From NCBI RefSeq assembly GCF_001757105.1, contig NZ_MDHN01000041.1:248001-312000 (forward strand): a DNA stretch of 64,000 nt. Reading direction: 5' to 3'. The DNA comes from Alteromonas confluentis. Lineage in GTDB: Bacteria > Pseudomonadota > Gammaproteobacteria > Enterobacterales > Alteromonadaceae. Within the stretch, counting starts at the first letter, position 1. Every line of letters begins with the position of its first letter. Position numbers and translations under genes: made by a program. Below are positions 9,590-25,942 of this stretch, piece after piece. The notes below the pieces were generated by a model that saw only the letters and a program-made list of their open reading frames with translations, made no database searches and had not been told where the DNA came from.

Positions 9590-9640
9590 AAAAAGACCGA
9601 CATCATCGTCGGTCTTTTTCGGTCTTTTTCGGTCTTTTTT
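9590..9640. terminator. Bidirectional terminator between the FlhB-like gene and recA, with tandem CGGTCTTTTT repeats
   Basis: A perfect 12-base-pair stem (9590-9601 with 9608-9619) encloses a 6-base loop. It is followed on the plus strand by a T tract, and on the minus strand by seven T after the GGTC arm. It therefore serves both convergent genes. The right arm is followed by two further copies of CGGTCTTTTT up to 9640, any of which could pair with the left arm. Confidence 0.9.
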
Positions 9641-9704
9641 ATCACTGCATGATTTGCATCATCTGCATGGATAGTTTGGCTCAGTGATGACCAAACTCTG
9701 CTTC

Positions 9705-10742
9705 TTACAGCGTATCTTCTGACTCACCTTCAGCTTCTTCAGGCTTAACGCTCTTCGTTGCCAGTAATTCAGCACGGATTTTCGCTTCGATCTCGTTAGC
9801 GATATCCGGATTTTCCTTCAGGAAGTTCATCACGTTCGCTTTACCCTGACCGATACGGTCGCCGTTGTAGCTGTACCAGGCTCCGGCTTTATCTACCAGC
9901 TTCTGCTTCACGCCCAGATCGATAAGCTCAGCTTCTTTGCTGATCCCTTCGCCATAGCGGATCATGAACTCTGCCTGTTTGAACGGCGGTGCGACCTTGT
10001 TCTTAACTACCTTAACGCGGGTTTCGTTACCCACAACCTCGTCGCCCTCTTTCACCGCACCGATACGGCGGATGTCCAGACGAACTGATGCATAGAATTT
10101 CAGTGCGTTACCACCGGTAGTAGTTTCAGGGTTACCGAACATCACACCAATCTTCATACGGATTTGGTTAATAAAGATACACAAGGTGTTAGATTTCTTG
10201 ATGTTGGCAGTCAGCTTACGCAGTGCCTGAGACATCAGACGTGCCTGCAGACCAACGTGAGAATCACCCATCTCACCTTCAATTTCCGCTTTTGGTGTTA
10301 GTGCCGCAACCGAGTCAATGATTACCACATCGACAGCACCAGAGCGTACCAGCATGTCACAGATTTCCAGTGCCTGTTCACCAGTATCAGGCTGAGACAC
10401 CAGCAGGTCATCGATGTTTACACCCAGCTTGCCTGCGTAGATAGGATCCAGAGCGTGTTCCGCATCAACGAAGGCACAGGTTTTTCCTTTTTTCTGTGCT
10501 TCAGCAATCACTTGCAGAGTTAATGTGGTTTTACCTGATGATTCAGGACCGTAAATTTCTACAACGCGACCACAAGGCAAACCGCCTATACCGAGCGCAA
10601 TATCAATACTGAGTGAACCTGTAGAAATGGCTTCAATATCGTGGGCCTGATTGTCGCCCAGACGCATAATTGCACCTTTACCAAATTGCTTTTCAATCTG
10701 GCCTAAGGCTGCAGAAAGCGCTTTTGATTTATTGTCGTTCAC
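9705..10742 (-). CDS. recA: Recombinase RecA
   Basis: 345 residues with Walker [10 protein letters not shown] at 65-73, the MAW-type motif [20 protein letters not shown] for the L2 DNA-binding loop region, and the usual acidic C-terminus. RecA forms filaments on single-stranded DNA, drives homologous recombination and triggers LexA self-cleavage. The length is slightly below the 353 residues of E. coli. A LexA box and a matching promoter lie about 150 bases upstream. The gene converges with the FlhB-like gene and is followed by a shared terminator. Confidence 0.99.
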   Translation of the reverse strand: MNDNKSKALSAALGQIEKQFGKGAIMRLGDNQAHDIEAISTGSLSIDIALGIGGLPCGRVVEIYGPESSGKTTLTLQVIAEAQKKGKTCAFVDAEHALDPIYAGKLGVNIDDLLVSQPDTGEQALEICDMLVRSGAVDVVIIDSVAALTPKAEIEGEMGDSHVGLQARLMSQALRKLTANIKKSNTLCIFINQIRMKIGVMFGNPETTTGGNALKFYASVRLDIRRIGAVKEGDEVVGNETRVKVVKNKVAPPFKQAEFMIRYGEGISKEAELIDLGVKQKLVDKAGAWYSYNGDRIGQGKANVMNFLKENPDIANEIEAKIRAELLATKSVKPEEAEGESEDTL

Positions 10743-10888
10743 GTTATATCCCCAATATAATGGTTGCCCGGTGATGTATTGTTGCTATCAGCGACGGTAG
10801 TCATTTTTCGACTCCGGCCTATTTATGCTGACCCGCCTGCACTTTTCTGTGCTTACATTCACGAAACGTTATTTCTGATGTTGACTGC

Positions 10889-10916
10889 ATTCTATACTGT
10901 ATAAGCATACAGTCAA
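10889..10916 (-). promoter_or_regulatory. recA promoter
   Basis: On the minus strand TTGACT (10916-10911), a 16-base spacer and TAGAAT (10894-10889) form a sigma-70 promoter. The spacer holds the LexA box, an arrangement very close to that of E. coli recA. The start codon lies about 145 bases downstream, giving a fairly long leader. Confidence 0.75.
10897..10912 (-). promoter_or_regulatory. LexA box (SOS operator) of recA
   Basis: CTGTATAAGCATACAG matches the gammaproteobacterial LexA consensus CTG-N10-CAG with an AT-rich, near-palindromic core. It sits between the -35 and -10 hexamers, so bound LexA would block RNA polymerase. This indicates classical SOS control of recA. Confidence 0.9.
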
Positions 10917-10950
10917 GTGTAATTTGATGTTTAGTCTGGCAGACAGCGGT

Positions 10951-11466
10951 CTATTCAGCAACCAGTCGTTGGTACAGGGTATTGATAGCAAAATGAATTG
11001 CCTGCTCGCGTACCGCAGTTCTGTCACCAGAAAAAATCTGCTTTTCAGTGGTTAACGAACCTTTCACCGCAAAACCAAACCATACTGTTCCCACTGGCTT
11101 TTCAGCAGAGCCACCACCAGGACCGGCAATACCGCTGACAGAAATTCCCGCACTGGCACCACTGTTTGCCACCACGCCCTGCACCATCTCTGTAACGGTT
11201 TGCTCAGAAACCGCGCCAAACTGTTCAAGGGTGTCAGCTTTCACGCCCAACAGTGATTGTTTCGCTTCATTGGAATAGGTCACCCAGGACTGATGAAACC
11301 AGTCAGAACTACCAGATACAGACGTAAACGCATAAGCGATACCACCACCGGTACAGGATTCTGCACAAGAAACCGTCAGGCCCCGCTCGCGCAACAGGTT
11401 GCCCAGTGCAGAAACGTATTCTTCAAGAGGACTGTTCGCACAAACAGTTGAAAAATCCGTACTCAT
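10951..11466 (-). CDS. pncC: Nicotinamide-nucleotide amidohydrolase PncC (CinA C-terminal domain)
   Basis: 171 residues from the ATG at 11464-11466. The motifs AESCTGGGIA near residue 34 and GIAGPGGG with KPVGTVW further on are those of NMN deamidase, which converts nicotinamide mononucleotide to nicotinic acid mononucleotide in pyridine nucleotide recycling. The reading frame stays open upstream to 11688, but that extension has no family similarity and runs into the repeat region, so the inner ATG is preferred. The stand-alone form upstream of recA is common in gammaproteobacteria. Confidence 0.92.
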   Translation of the reverse strand: MSTDFSTVCANSPLEEYVSALGNLLRERGLTVSCAESCTGGGIAYAFTSVSGSSDWFHQSWVTYSNEAKQSLLGVKADTLEQFGAVSEQTVTEMVQGVVANSGASAGISVSGIAGPGGGSAEKPVGTVWFGFAVKGSLTTEKQIFSGDRTAVREQAIHFAINTLYQRLVAE

Positions 11467-11585
11467 ACTAATAATACTCACCAATGAATTAATTCCGTTG
11501 TACCATTTTACACATTTAGTCGCTGGTAAAGACAGAAAGTTGGCTGAATGGAGAAGCTGGCGGACCAGGTAGCGGACCGATATGG

Positions 11586-11699
11586 TGCTTCTGGACGGAT
11601 TAGGGAACTGCAGCCTATTGCGAAGATGTAGCAGCCGAGTCCCCATTAATAGGTCTATACCGTGTCTTAAATACAGCGCCGTAATCATGTCGAGAAGCA
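11586..11699. repeat. Degenerate palindromic repeat, copy A
   Basis: This stretch shares blocks with copy B next to it: GGACGGATTA at 11593 and 11719, GCAGYCGAGKCCCCA at 11631 and 11767, and CCGTGTYTYAAATRCAG around 11660 and 11796. Its ends (TGCTTCT and AGAAGCA) are inverted, as in copy B, but internal pairing has decayed. It lies between the divergent genes pncC and mutS. Confidence 0.65.
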
Positions 11700-11706
11700 G
11701 CTGAAC

Positions 11707-11841
11707 GAGAAGGCGCGCGGACGGATTACGAGGACTGCATTTGAAACCGTCTGCCGCAGGGATGCGGCAGTCGAGGCCCCAGGGATGGGTTTACGCCGTG
11801 TTTCAAATGCAGTTCCGTACTCCGGCCATAAGCGCCTTCTC
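11707..11841. repeat. Palindromic repeat element, copy B (MITE-like), upstream of mutS
   Basis: A 135-base element with three nested inverted repeats: perfect 10-base termini (11707-11716 with 11832-11841), a perfect 14-base inner pair (11734-11747 with 11800-11813) and a central 8-base hairpin with a 4-base loop (11751-11758 with 11763-11770). No coding capacity is evident. It ends 34 bases before the preferred mutS start. The design resembles small non-autonomous palindromic repeats that are moved by a protein encoded elsewhere, but I cannot name the family. Confidence 0.75.
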
Positions 11842-11875
11842 ACTCAAGCAATATCAAAATAACAAAGAGGTTTTC

Positions 11876-16230
<4,355 letters not shown>

Positions 16231-16242
16231 TTCTAAAAAAGT

Positions 16243-16267
16243 AAAAGGCCGCATTTTGTGGCCTTTT
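16243..16267 (+). terminator. Hairpin with T run between pyrG and eno
   Basis: AAAAGGCC at 16243-16250 pairs with GGCCTTTT at 16260-16267 around a 9-base loop whose ends can pair further. It lies 12 bases after the pyrG stop and 22 bases before eno. It could end pyrG transcription or partly attenuate read-through into eno. Confidence 0.6.
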
Positions 16268-16280
16268 GCACAATCGTTGA

Positions 16281-17582
<1,302 letters not shown>

Positions 17583-17591
17583 TGACCAACA

Positions 17592-17621
17592 AACGGGTAG
17601 CACTGGCTACCCGTTCTTTTT
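17592..17621 (+). terminator. Intrinsic terminator of eno
   Basis: A perfect 10-base-pair stem (17592-17601 with 17606-17615) with a 4-base ACTG loop is followed by TTCTTTTT. It begins 9 bases after the eno stop. Confidence 0.9.
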
Positions 17622-17661
17622 AATGCTACTTTATTGATATATTTCATAAACCTTTGTAGCC

Positions 17662-18321
17662 ATGTCGTCAGGTTCTTATTCGTCGTCCGATCAGTCCGAT
17701 TTCTTCTCGGCCACTGGCGCTACTGACGGAAAACCCGTTTTTACCGAAATCTGTAACGCCCTCTACGAGCGCGAGTTACTGGTCCTTTCTCAGACCACCG
17801 GAAATCAGGTAAAGCTGCTACAGAGTCGGTTAGCCGCCCTTCCCCATCGAATTCAGCGTGCCGCCCATTATCTTTCCCGGCATAAAACCCCGCTCACTGT
17901 TGATAGCCATAACGGTACCTGGCAATACAAGCAAGCAGGACGCTGTCCAGCCAATAAAGTTGAATCGGAAATGACCCGCGTCTGGTATAGCGAACATGCT
18001 GCCTATGGCCTGGCTGTACCGGTACGGTTGCAACGATTTGATGAAGAACATATTGAACTGGACTCTATTGACCGGGTGCAGTTTGACAATGAGATGTTGC
18101 ACACTAACAAATACGGCTGGTTTACCTTCGATGGCATTAGTCAATCAAGCAACGCAGAAACAGACTTTAAACTGATTAAGCCTACCAAAGCGATTATGGC
18201 AGCAGCGTGTTGTGGGCACCGTTGGAACCACAAAGGCAAACTCGCCCCCCGCACGGTGTCATTAAGAGAGTTATTGCTTTCTACCACCATAAAATGGAAG
18301 AAATTCACCCTTCTGGCCTGA
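17662..18321 (+). CDS. Uncharacterised protein between eno and leuA
   Basis: 219 residues, not recognised. The first 25 residues are Ser-, Asp- and Gly-rich. No signal peptide, membrane helix or known catalytic motif is visible. A helical region around 30-75 (TEICNALYERELLVLSQ) precedes a mixed alpha/beta part, and the C-terminus holds an AAACCGHRWNHKGK segment with two adjacent cysteines and two histidines that could bind metal. It has its own space between the eno terminator and the leu leader, so it is probably a single-gene unit. Codon use looks like its neighbours. Confidence 0.65.
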   Translation: MSSGSYSSSDQSDFFSATGATDGKPVFTEICNALYERELLVLSQTTGNQVKLLQSRLAALPHRIQRAAHYLSRHKTPLTVDSHNGTWQYKQAGRCPANKVESEMTRVWYSEHAAYGLAVPVRLQRFDEEHIELDSIDRVQFDNEMLHTNKYGWFTFDGISQSSNAETDFKLIKPTKAIMAAACCGHRWNHKGKLAPRTVSLRELLLSTTIKWKKFTLLA

Positions 18322-18449
18322 CCATTGAATGCAAATAGGATGAATATAACCATTATTTATAACCCAGAAGACAATCAAGGGTTGACCTGAAGGCGCTACA
18401 TGGTTACATTGTCGGCTATCAACTGGGCAGGCAAATAAACGCTATTATT

Positions 18450-18506
18450 ATGCAATCTGTTTTTCTATCTCTTCTACTCCTCATGGCAGCAAGACTGCAC
18501 GGGTAG
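18450..18506 (+). CDS. leuL: leu operon leader peptide
   Basis: An 18-codon open frame, MQSVFLSLLLLMAARLHG, contains six leucine codons (CTA, CTT, CTA, CTC, CTC, CTG). Five are clustered at positions 6-11 and several are rare-type codons. It ends at a TAG immediately overlapping the antiterminator arm. Together with the downstream terminator this is a classical leucine attenuation leader. Ribosomes short of Leu-tRNA stall on the leucine run and allow the operon to be read. Confidence 0.9.
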   Translation: MQSVFLSLLLLMAARLHG

Positions 18507-18562
18507 ATTGCATCCAGTTATAGGAATCTCCATAAACCCGTGCATCGCACGGGTTTTTTTTT
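18496..18562 (+). promoter_or_regulatory. Leucine attenuator (antiterminator/terminator switch)
   Basis: TGCACGGGT at 18496-18504 can pair with ACCCGTGCA at 18536-18544 to form the antiterminator. The latter instead forms the terminator stem (18534-18543 with 18547-18556, 10 base pairs, 3-base loop) followed by a run of nine T (18554-18562). The first arm overlaps the leader-peptide stop codon, so a ribosome finishing the peptide would cover it and favour termination. Confidence 0.9.
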
Positions 18563-18589
18563 AATTGTTTTAACCATGAGTATTAAGCC

Positions 18590-21248
<2,659 letters not shown>

Positions 21249-21256
21249 GCACCACC

Positions 21257-22657
21257 ATGGCCAAGACCTTATACGATAAAGTTTGGGAAGCGCACGTCGT
21301 TGACCAATTAGGCGAAGACAGCTTGCTGTATATCGATCGCCACCTAATCCATGAAGTTACCTCACCACAAGCCTTTGCTGGTTTGAACGAAAAAGCCCGT
21401 AAGGTCCGTCGTCCAGACCGCACTTTCGGTACCATGGACCACAGTATTTCTACCCGTTCACTGGCTATTGATGCCTGTGGCCCGCAGAATGCGCTGCAGC
21501 TAAAAACGCTGGCGACAAACTGTGAAGAGCACGGTGTTAAACTGTTCCCGGTAGGTCACCAGAAACAGGGCATCGTGCACGTAATGGGTCCGGAACTGGG
21601 ACTCATCCTGCCTGGTATGACGGTAGTATGTGGAGATTCTCACACGGCGACTCACGGTGCATTCGGCGCATTGGCGTTCGGTATCGGTACCTCTCAAGTT
21701 GAACACGTTCTCGCCACCCAGACCCTGAAGCAAAGCAAAGCGAAAAGCATGCTGATCAATGTGAACGGCAAGCTGGCAGTTGGCATTACCGCAAAAGACA
21801 TCATTCTTGCCATCATTGGTAAAATTGGTCACGCCGGAGCCACTGGCCACGTGATTGAATACGCAGGTGAAGCGATTCGTTCTTTGACTATGGAAGAACG
21901 TATGACGATTTGTAATATGAGTATCGAAGCGGGTGCCAAGGCGGGTATGGTTGCACCTGACGATACCACGTTCGAATACGTAAAAGGTCGCGAATACGCC
22001 CCAACAGGAAGCGATTGGGATGCAGCGGTCGCCTACTGGAAATCGTTACACAGCGAAGACGGTGCCACTTTCGACACCGTGGTAGAACTGGATGCTGCTG
22101 ACATTGCACCGCAAATCACCTGGGGCACGAACCCGGGTCAGGTAATTGGTGTGGATGCGCCGGTACCGGCTCCGGAAGATTTCTCTGATGCGGTTGAAAG
22201 AGAAAGTGCCAGAAAAGCGCTGGCTTATATGGGGCTGTCTGCGGGTGACAAACTCGATGCAGTGCCAGTAAGTCACGTGTTCATCGGTTCCTGTACCAAT
22301 GGTCGTATTGAAGATATGCGCGCAGCCGCATTCATCGCTAAGCAAGGTAAAGTAGCTGACACCGTAACCGCTATTGTGGTGCCAGGCTCTGGTGCGGTGA
22401 AGCGTCAGGCGGAAGAAGAAGGCCTGGATAAGATTTTCACCGATGCTGGTTTTGAATGGCGTCTGCCAGGCTGCTCTATGTGTCTGGGTATGAACGACGA
22501 TATCCTGCAGTCAGGAGACCGTTGCGCCTCTACCAGTAACCGTAACTTCGAAGGCCGTCAGGGCCGTGGTGCTCGCACCCACCTGGTTAGCCCGGCAATG
22601 GCTGCGGCCGCCGCGCTGAAAGGCCGTTTTGCTGACGTTCGCGAATTTCAGGAGTAA
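21257..22657 (+). CDS. leuC: 3-isopropylmalate dehydratase large subunit
   Basis: 466 residues of the aconitase family. Iron-sulfur cluster ligands are visible in GSCTNGR and in the [11 protein letters not shown] segment, and the substrate region includes [13 protein letters not shown]. With LeuD it isomerises 2- to 3-isopropylmalate. It begins 8 bases after leuB and ends 3 bases before leuD. Confidence 0.98.
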   Translation: MAKTLYDKVWEAHVVDQLGEDSLLYIDRHLIHEVTSPQAFAGLNEKARKVRRPDRTFGTMDHSISTRSLAIDACGPQNALQLKTLATNCEEHGVKLFPVGHQKQGIVHVMGPELGLILPGMTVVCGDSHTATHGAFGALAFGIGTSQVEHVLATQTLKQSKAKSMLINVNGKLAVGITAKDIILAIIGKIGHAGATGHVIEYAGEAIRSLTMEERMTICNMSIEAGAKAGMVAPDDTTFEYVKGREYAPTGSDWDAAVAYWKSLHSEDGATFDTVVELDAADIAPQITWGTNPGQVIGVDAPVPAPEDFSDAVERESARKALAYMGLSAGDKLDAVPVSHVFIGSCTNGRIEDMRAAAFIAKQGKVADTVTAIVVPGSGAVKRQAEEEGLDKIFTDAGFEWRLPGCSMCLGMNDDILQSGDRCASTSNRNFEGRQGRGARTHLVSPAMAAAAALKGRFADVREFQE

Positions 22658-22660
22658 GTC

Positions 22661-23263
22661 ATGAGTCAGGGTTTTACAGTACACACCGGCCGCGCTTGTC
22701 CTCTGGATCAGGCCAATGTCGACACCGATCAAATCATTCCAAAGCAGTTTCTGACTGGCGTTACCCGCACCGGTTACGGCAAGCACCTTTTTCACGACTG
22801 GCGCTACCTTGACCTTCACGAGCAAGAGCCAAACCCGGATTTTGTGGTGAATAAACCGGAATACGCCGGCGCCAGCATTCTGCTGTCGCGGGAAAACTTC
22901 GGTTGTGGCTCAAGTCGTGAACACGCACCTTGGGCATTGGCAGATTTCGGTTTTGATGTTGTTATTGCAACGTCATTCGCAGATATTTTCTACGGCAACT
23001 GCATCAATAACCAGTTGCTGCCTATTGCGCTGTCATCATCGCAAATGGATGCACTGTTTGGTGCAGTAAAAGCTAACGCAGACCTTGAAATCGTGGTTGA
23101 TTTACCCGCGCAAACCGTTATTGCTGGCGACCTTACCTTCAGCTTCGACATCCTGGCCCACCATAAAAACAACCTGATTAAAGGGTTGGATGCCATCGGC
23201 CAAACACTCGAACTGACCAGTACCATTGAAGAATTTGAAGCAAAGCAACCAGCCTGGCTTTAA
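22661..23263 (+). CDS. leuD: 3-isopropylmalate dehydratase small subunit
   Basis: 200 residues with the swivelling-domain motifs [11 protein letters not shown] and [14 protein letters not shown] that complete the active site of LeuC. It is the last gene of leuABCD. Length is normal and a terminator follows. Confidence 0.98.
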   Translation: MSQGFTVHTGRACPLDQANVDTDQIIPKQFLTGVTRTGYGKHLFHDWRYLDLHEQEPNPDFVVNKPEYAGASILLSRENFGCGSSREHAPWALADFGFDVVIATSFADIFYGNCINNQLLPIALSSSQMDALFGAVKANADLEIVVDLPAQTVIAGDLTFSFDILAHHKNNLIKGLDAIGQTLELTSTIEEFEAKQPAWL

Positions 23264-23285
23264 TTTCTGAGATTTGTTCTATACT

Positions 23286-23318
23286 AAAAAAAGGCGGTGT
23301 TTGTACATCGCCTTTTTT
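23286..23318 (+). terminator. Intrinsic terminator of leuABCD
   Basis: AAAAGGCG at 23289-23296 pairs with CGCCTTTT at 23309-23316 around a 12-base loop that can itself pair (GTG with CAT/C). Six T follow. It lies about 22 bases after the leuD stop. Confidence 0.85.
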
Positions 23319-23421
23319 ATATTTCGCGGTTTTTAGTTAGGAGCAAATCGGACTGGCTAAGCAGGTACAAACCCGGCCCCACTTCGGTTTAGGACATTTA
23401 TTTTTAAAGCATCGAGGCATT

Positions 23422-24600
23422 ATGCTTAAACACGTGTCAATAAACGACCTCATTCCCGGCATGTTTGTGAGCCAAGTCGTGGAACAAACGGGCAATACCC
23501 GGGTAAGAACGAGTGGTGTTGTGAAAAGCACCTTATCGGTTGAGAAACTTCGGGAAATGGGGATAACACTGGTTGAAGTGGATTACGCTCGCAGCCAGGT
23601 TACAGAGCCCCAGCAAGAGTCAACCAAAGTTTCTGAAGATTCTCCAAAGCCCAAAAGTAATAGCGATGTCCTGTCTTCTGCGAACCAGCTTTACGACGAA
23701 GCCCTAACGCTACAGAAATCATTTATCAGTGCGTTACAACGGGGCGCCCCTAATGATTTGACGAAAGCCTCTGAACTCTCCTCTAGCATCATCGAAGGGG
23801 TATTTGACAATAAAGATGCGATGTCGTGTCTGACGATGATCAAAAACTCAGACCAATATTTGCTTGAGCACTCCATAAATTGCGCCATTCTGATGGCAAT
23901 GTTTGCCGACCATCTTGGCTACGACAGAGACACCATTGATGAAGCCTGCATGGGATCTTTGCTGATGGATGTGGGTATGTCTCAGGTACCTGAAGAAATT
24001 CGTCATAAAACAGATAAACTTTCACCTGCTGATTGGTCGGTGCTACGCCAGCACGTGGCGATCAGTCTGGAACTGGTAGAACAAGGAGAACAAATATCTG
24101 ACCTTGCTTTATCGATCATTTCACAACACCACGAGCGTGAAGATGGCTCCGGCTACCCAAATTCACTGGCCAGCACTGAAATTGCGCCGTTGTCGAAAAT
24201 GGCCGCAATTATCGACAGCTACGATGCAATGACATCGAACCGGAAGCATAAGGACAGTATCACCCCCACACTGGCGTTAAAACGTTTGGCGAAAGACCCC
24301 AGTCTCGACAGTCACTTAGTAAAACAATTCGTTCAGTGTGTAGGAGTTCACCCCGTCGGCTCATTGGTTAAGTTGAAAAGTGGCCGGTTAGGCATTATTG
24401 CCAAACCCCACCCGGAAGATTTACTGGCACCGGTGGTAATGACCTTCTACAGCATCTCCGGCGGTCATTTCAGCGAAATTAAACGGGTGGACCTTTCTCA
24501 GGTAGACGATGAAATTGAATCCGGCGTGCGCCCAGACGATTTCGGCATCAATCTACCGAAATTCTTCAAAGACGTGTTTATTAATCAGGTACCGGATTAA
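23422..24600 (+). CDS. HD-GYP family protein with DUF3391-like N-terminus and degenerate HD motif
   Basis: 392 residues. Residues 5-58 form a DUF3391-like domain (LIPGMFVSQVVEQTG, then REMGITLVEVD), and an HD-GYP domain runs from about 140 to 330. HD-GYP proteins hydrolyse cyclic di-GMP using metals bound by an HDIGK-like motif. Here that motif reads M182-D183-V184-G185-M186, so the metal-binding His and the Lys are both lost. The HHE (236-238) and DGSGYP (241-246) signatures are intact. The protein may therefore be a binding or signalling form rather than an esterase. A C-terminal extension of about 60 residues follows. Confidence 0.88.
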   Translation: MLKHVSINDLIPGMFVSQVVEQTGNTRVRTSGVVKSTLSVEKLREMGITLVEVDYARSQVTEPQQESTKVSEDSPKPKSNSDVLSSANQLYDEALTLQKSFISALQRGAPNDLTKASELSSSIIEGVFDNKDAMSCLTMIKNSDQYLLEHSINCAILMAMFADHLGYDRDTIDEACMGSLLMDVGMSQVPEEIRHKTDKLSPADWSVLRQHVAISLELVEQGEQISDLALSIISQHHEREDGSGYPNSLASTEIAPLSKMAAIIDSYDAMTSNRKHKDSITPTLALKRLAKDPSLDSHLVKQFVQCVGVHPVGSLVKLKSGRLGIIAKPHPEDLLAPVVMTFYSISGGHFSEIKRVDLSQVDDEIESGVRPDDFGINLPKFFKDVFINQVPD

Positions 24601-24610
24601 TAAATCCGGT

Positions 24611-24688
24611 CTACTGCAAGTTTCGTCTGACCACCCAGACAATCCCTACCGTCATAATTACCGCTGGAATAAACCATAAAAAGTCCAT
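24611..24688 (-). CDS. Possible 25-residue membrane peptide
   Basis: An ATG at 24688 opens a 25-codon frame (MDFLWFIPAVIMTVGIVWVV, then a short basic tail). This is one hydrophobic helix followed by RR, the topology of known small membrane proteins. AGGA lies about 9 bases upstream of the ATG. It sits downstream of the gspB-like gene on the same strand and its stop is 10 bases from the convergent HD-GYP stop. No homologue comes to mind, so it may be chance. Confidence 0.35.
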   Translation of the reverse strand: MDFLWFIPAVIMTVGIVWVVRRNLQ

Positions 24689-24734
24689 CGTGTATTTTTC
24701 CTGTCATCCAAACAAAAGCAAAATAATTAGCCAT

Positions 24735-24786
24735 CAGGTGCTGGGTGCACGCCGTGTTTCGAATGATTGTGCACCTGTCAGCCCAG
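24735..24786. repeat. Partial copy of the palindromic repeat, forming alternative hairpins
   Basis: The stretch CAGGTGCTGGGTGCACGCCG continues as TGTTTCGAATG. It aligns with the right half of the element upstream of mutS (CAGG.ATGGGTTTACGCCG, then TGTTTCAAATG). GGTGCAC (24744-24750) pairs with GTGCACC (24769-24775), and CAGGTGC (24735-24741) can instead pair with GCACCTG (24771-24777). It lies 22 bases beyond the stop of the gspB-like gene and could act as a transcript end, but it lacks a T run. Confidence 0.5.
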
Positions 24787-24808
24787 CACATAACGCACGT
24801 TGCTCGCG

Positions 24809-25942
24809 CTACCAGTCGGTGAGCGCTGCCATGGAAAACTCTTTGCCTTCAAAGCTGAGAATTACCCGTTGCGCCTCGATTTTAACGATTTGTACTTCGT
24901 CTTCAATCCAGTCACCCTCGCCTAATTGCGTACCATTCACCCTTACCCAGCGGTCAGACGGACGGCTTGCATACATGTGGGCGTTGAATGCCATGCTCGG
25001 TAAGCGAGTGAGCATACGCACCGGTAGTTGATCTACGCGAGGCATGCTATCGCGCACCGTGACTTTGGTTTCAGCTCTTGGTTCGGTGGCACGGTTGTCC
25101 AGTTCGTCGATAGCTCTATTAAAACGTGCCATCAATTCCGGGGAGACTTCCACGTCACTTTCCTGAGGCGCATTGATCACTTCACCGCCTAAATCCACCT
25201 GAGCCTGAACCGAATTTTCTGCATAGCGCTGCGCAGTCTCTGCCTGAGTTTCACTTTGCTGAACGGGTGTCTGAGCGGGTGCCTGTTCAGGTGAAACAGC
25301 ACCAGGTTGCAACTCTGACGGCACCGCGATGGCAACTTTTGCACTTTGCGCCACCTCAGCTTCCGTATCCAATGCTGCCAGGTCACCGGAATTGTTGGCA
25401 TCTGTAACCACATCTACTTCAGCGGGGCTATTCTCCTTTTCAGGTTCATTAACCGCGCCCGGCTTCGTCTCATCGGCCACATCATCTGGAGCCGTTGCCA
25501 CCACATTTTCAGCCTGTGGCCACCAGGCAGGATAGCTCCCCGCAGCGCCACCAATCGCAAGTCCAACGATTATCACGCCCGCAAAAGACATTACCTGACG
25601 AGAATACACCTTCCACATCGACGGTAGCCCCTGCACAGTAGGCAGAAACAAACTACGATTAAACTGTTCTGAAATAGCGTTATCCAGCTTATTCACGCTG
25701 GTATCGTGGTCACCTCGAATCAATTTTTGGGTTTGTGTTCGATGATGTACAGGCTTTTCAATTTCGACGGTTTGCGCGGGATCAACCTCCACTTCCAGCA
25801 CGCCCATTTCTGCAAGCCCTGTTACCATAGCATCACTGGTCACCAACCCTGACTTTCGAATTTTTACCGGGCCGTTCTGTTCGGTAATGCGAACAATCAC
25901 CATACCCGGTTTAAGTTCGGCAATTTTCATCAGTTCAGACAT
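24809..25942 (-). CDS. gspB: GspB/ExeB-like general secretion pathway protein
   Basis: 377 residues from the ATG at 25942, which has GGGAGG 4 bases upstream. The frame opens 6 codons earlier. The order is an N-terminal DUF3391-like domain (ELKPGMVIVRITEQNG, then AEMGVLEVEVD), a linker, one membrane helix near 115-135, a long Ala/Pro/Glu/Gln-rich periplasmic stretch, and a C-terminal domain (RVNGTQLGEGDWIEDEVQIV) of the GspB type. GspB/ExeB works with ExeA to place the type II secretin in the envelope. The start overlaps the exeA-like stop by 8 bases. No other type II secretion genes are in the window. Confidence 0.82.
   Translation of the reverse strand: MSELMKIAELKPGMVIVRITEQNGPVKIRKSGLVTSDAMVTGLAEMGVLEVEVDPAQTVEIEKPVHHRTQTQKLIRGDHDTSVNKLDNAISEQFNRSLFLPTVQGLPSMWKVYSRQVMSFAGVIIVGLAIGGAAGSYPAWWPQAENVVATAPDDVADETKPGAVNEPEKENSPAEVDVVTDANNSGDLAALDTEAEVAQSAKVAIAVPSELQPGAVSPEQAPAQTPVQQSETQAETAQRYAENSVQAQVDLGGEVINAPQESDVEVSPELMARFNRAIDELDNRATEPRAETKVTVRDSMPRVDQLPVRMLTRLPSMAFNAHMYASRPSDRWVRVNGTQLGEGDWIEDEVQIVKIEAQRVILSFEGKEFSMAALTDW

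Noticed and set aside
11467..11688. N-terminal extension of pncC to 245 residues
   Set aside because: The extra 74 residues are not CinA-like and lie in the repeat region. The ATG at 11466 gives the normal length.
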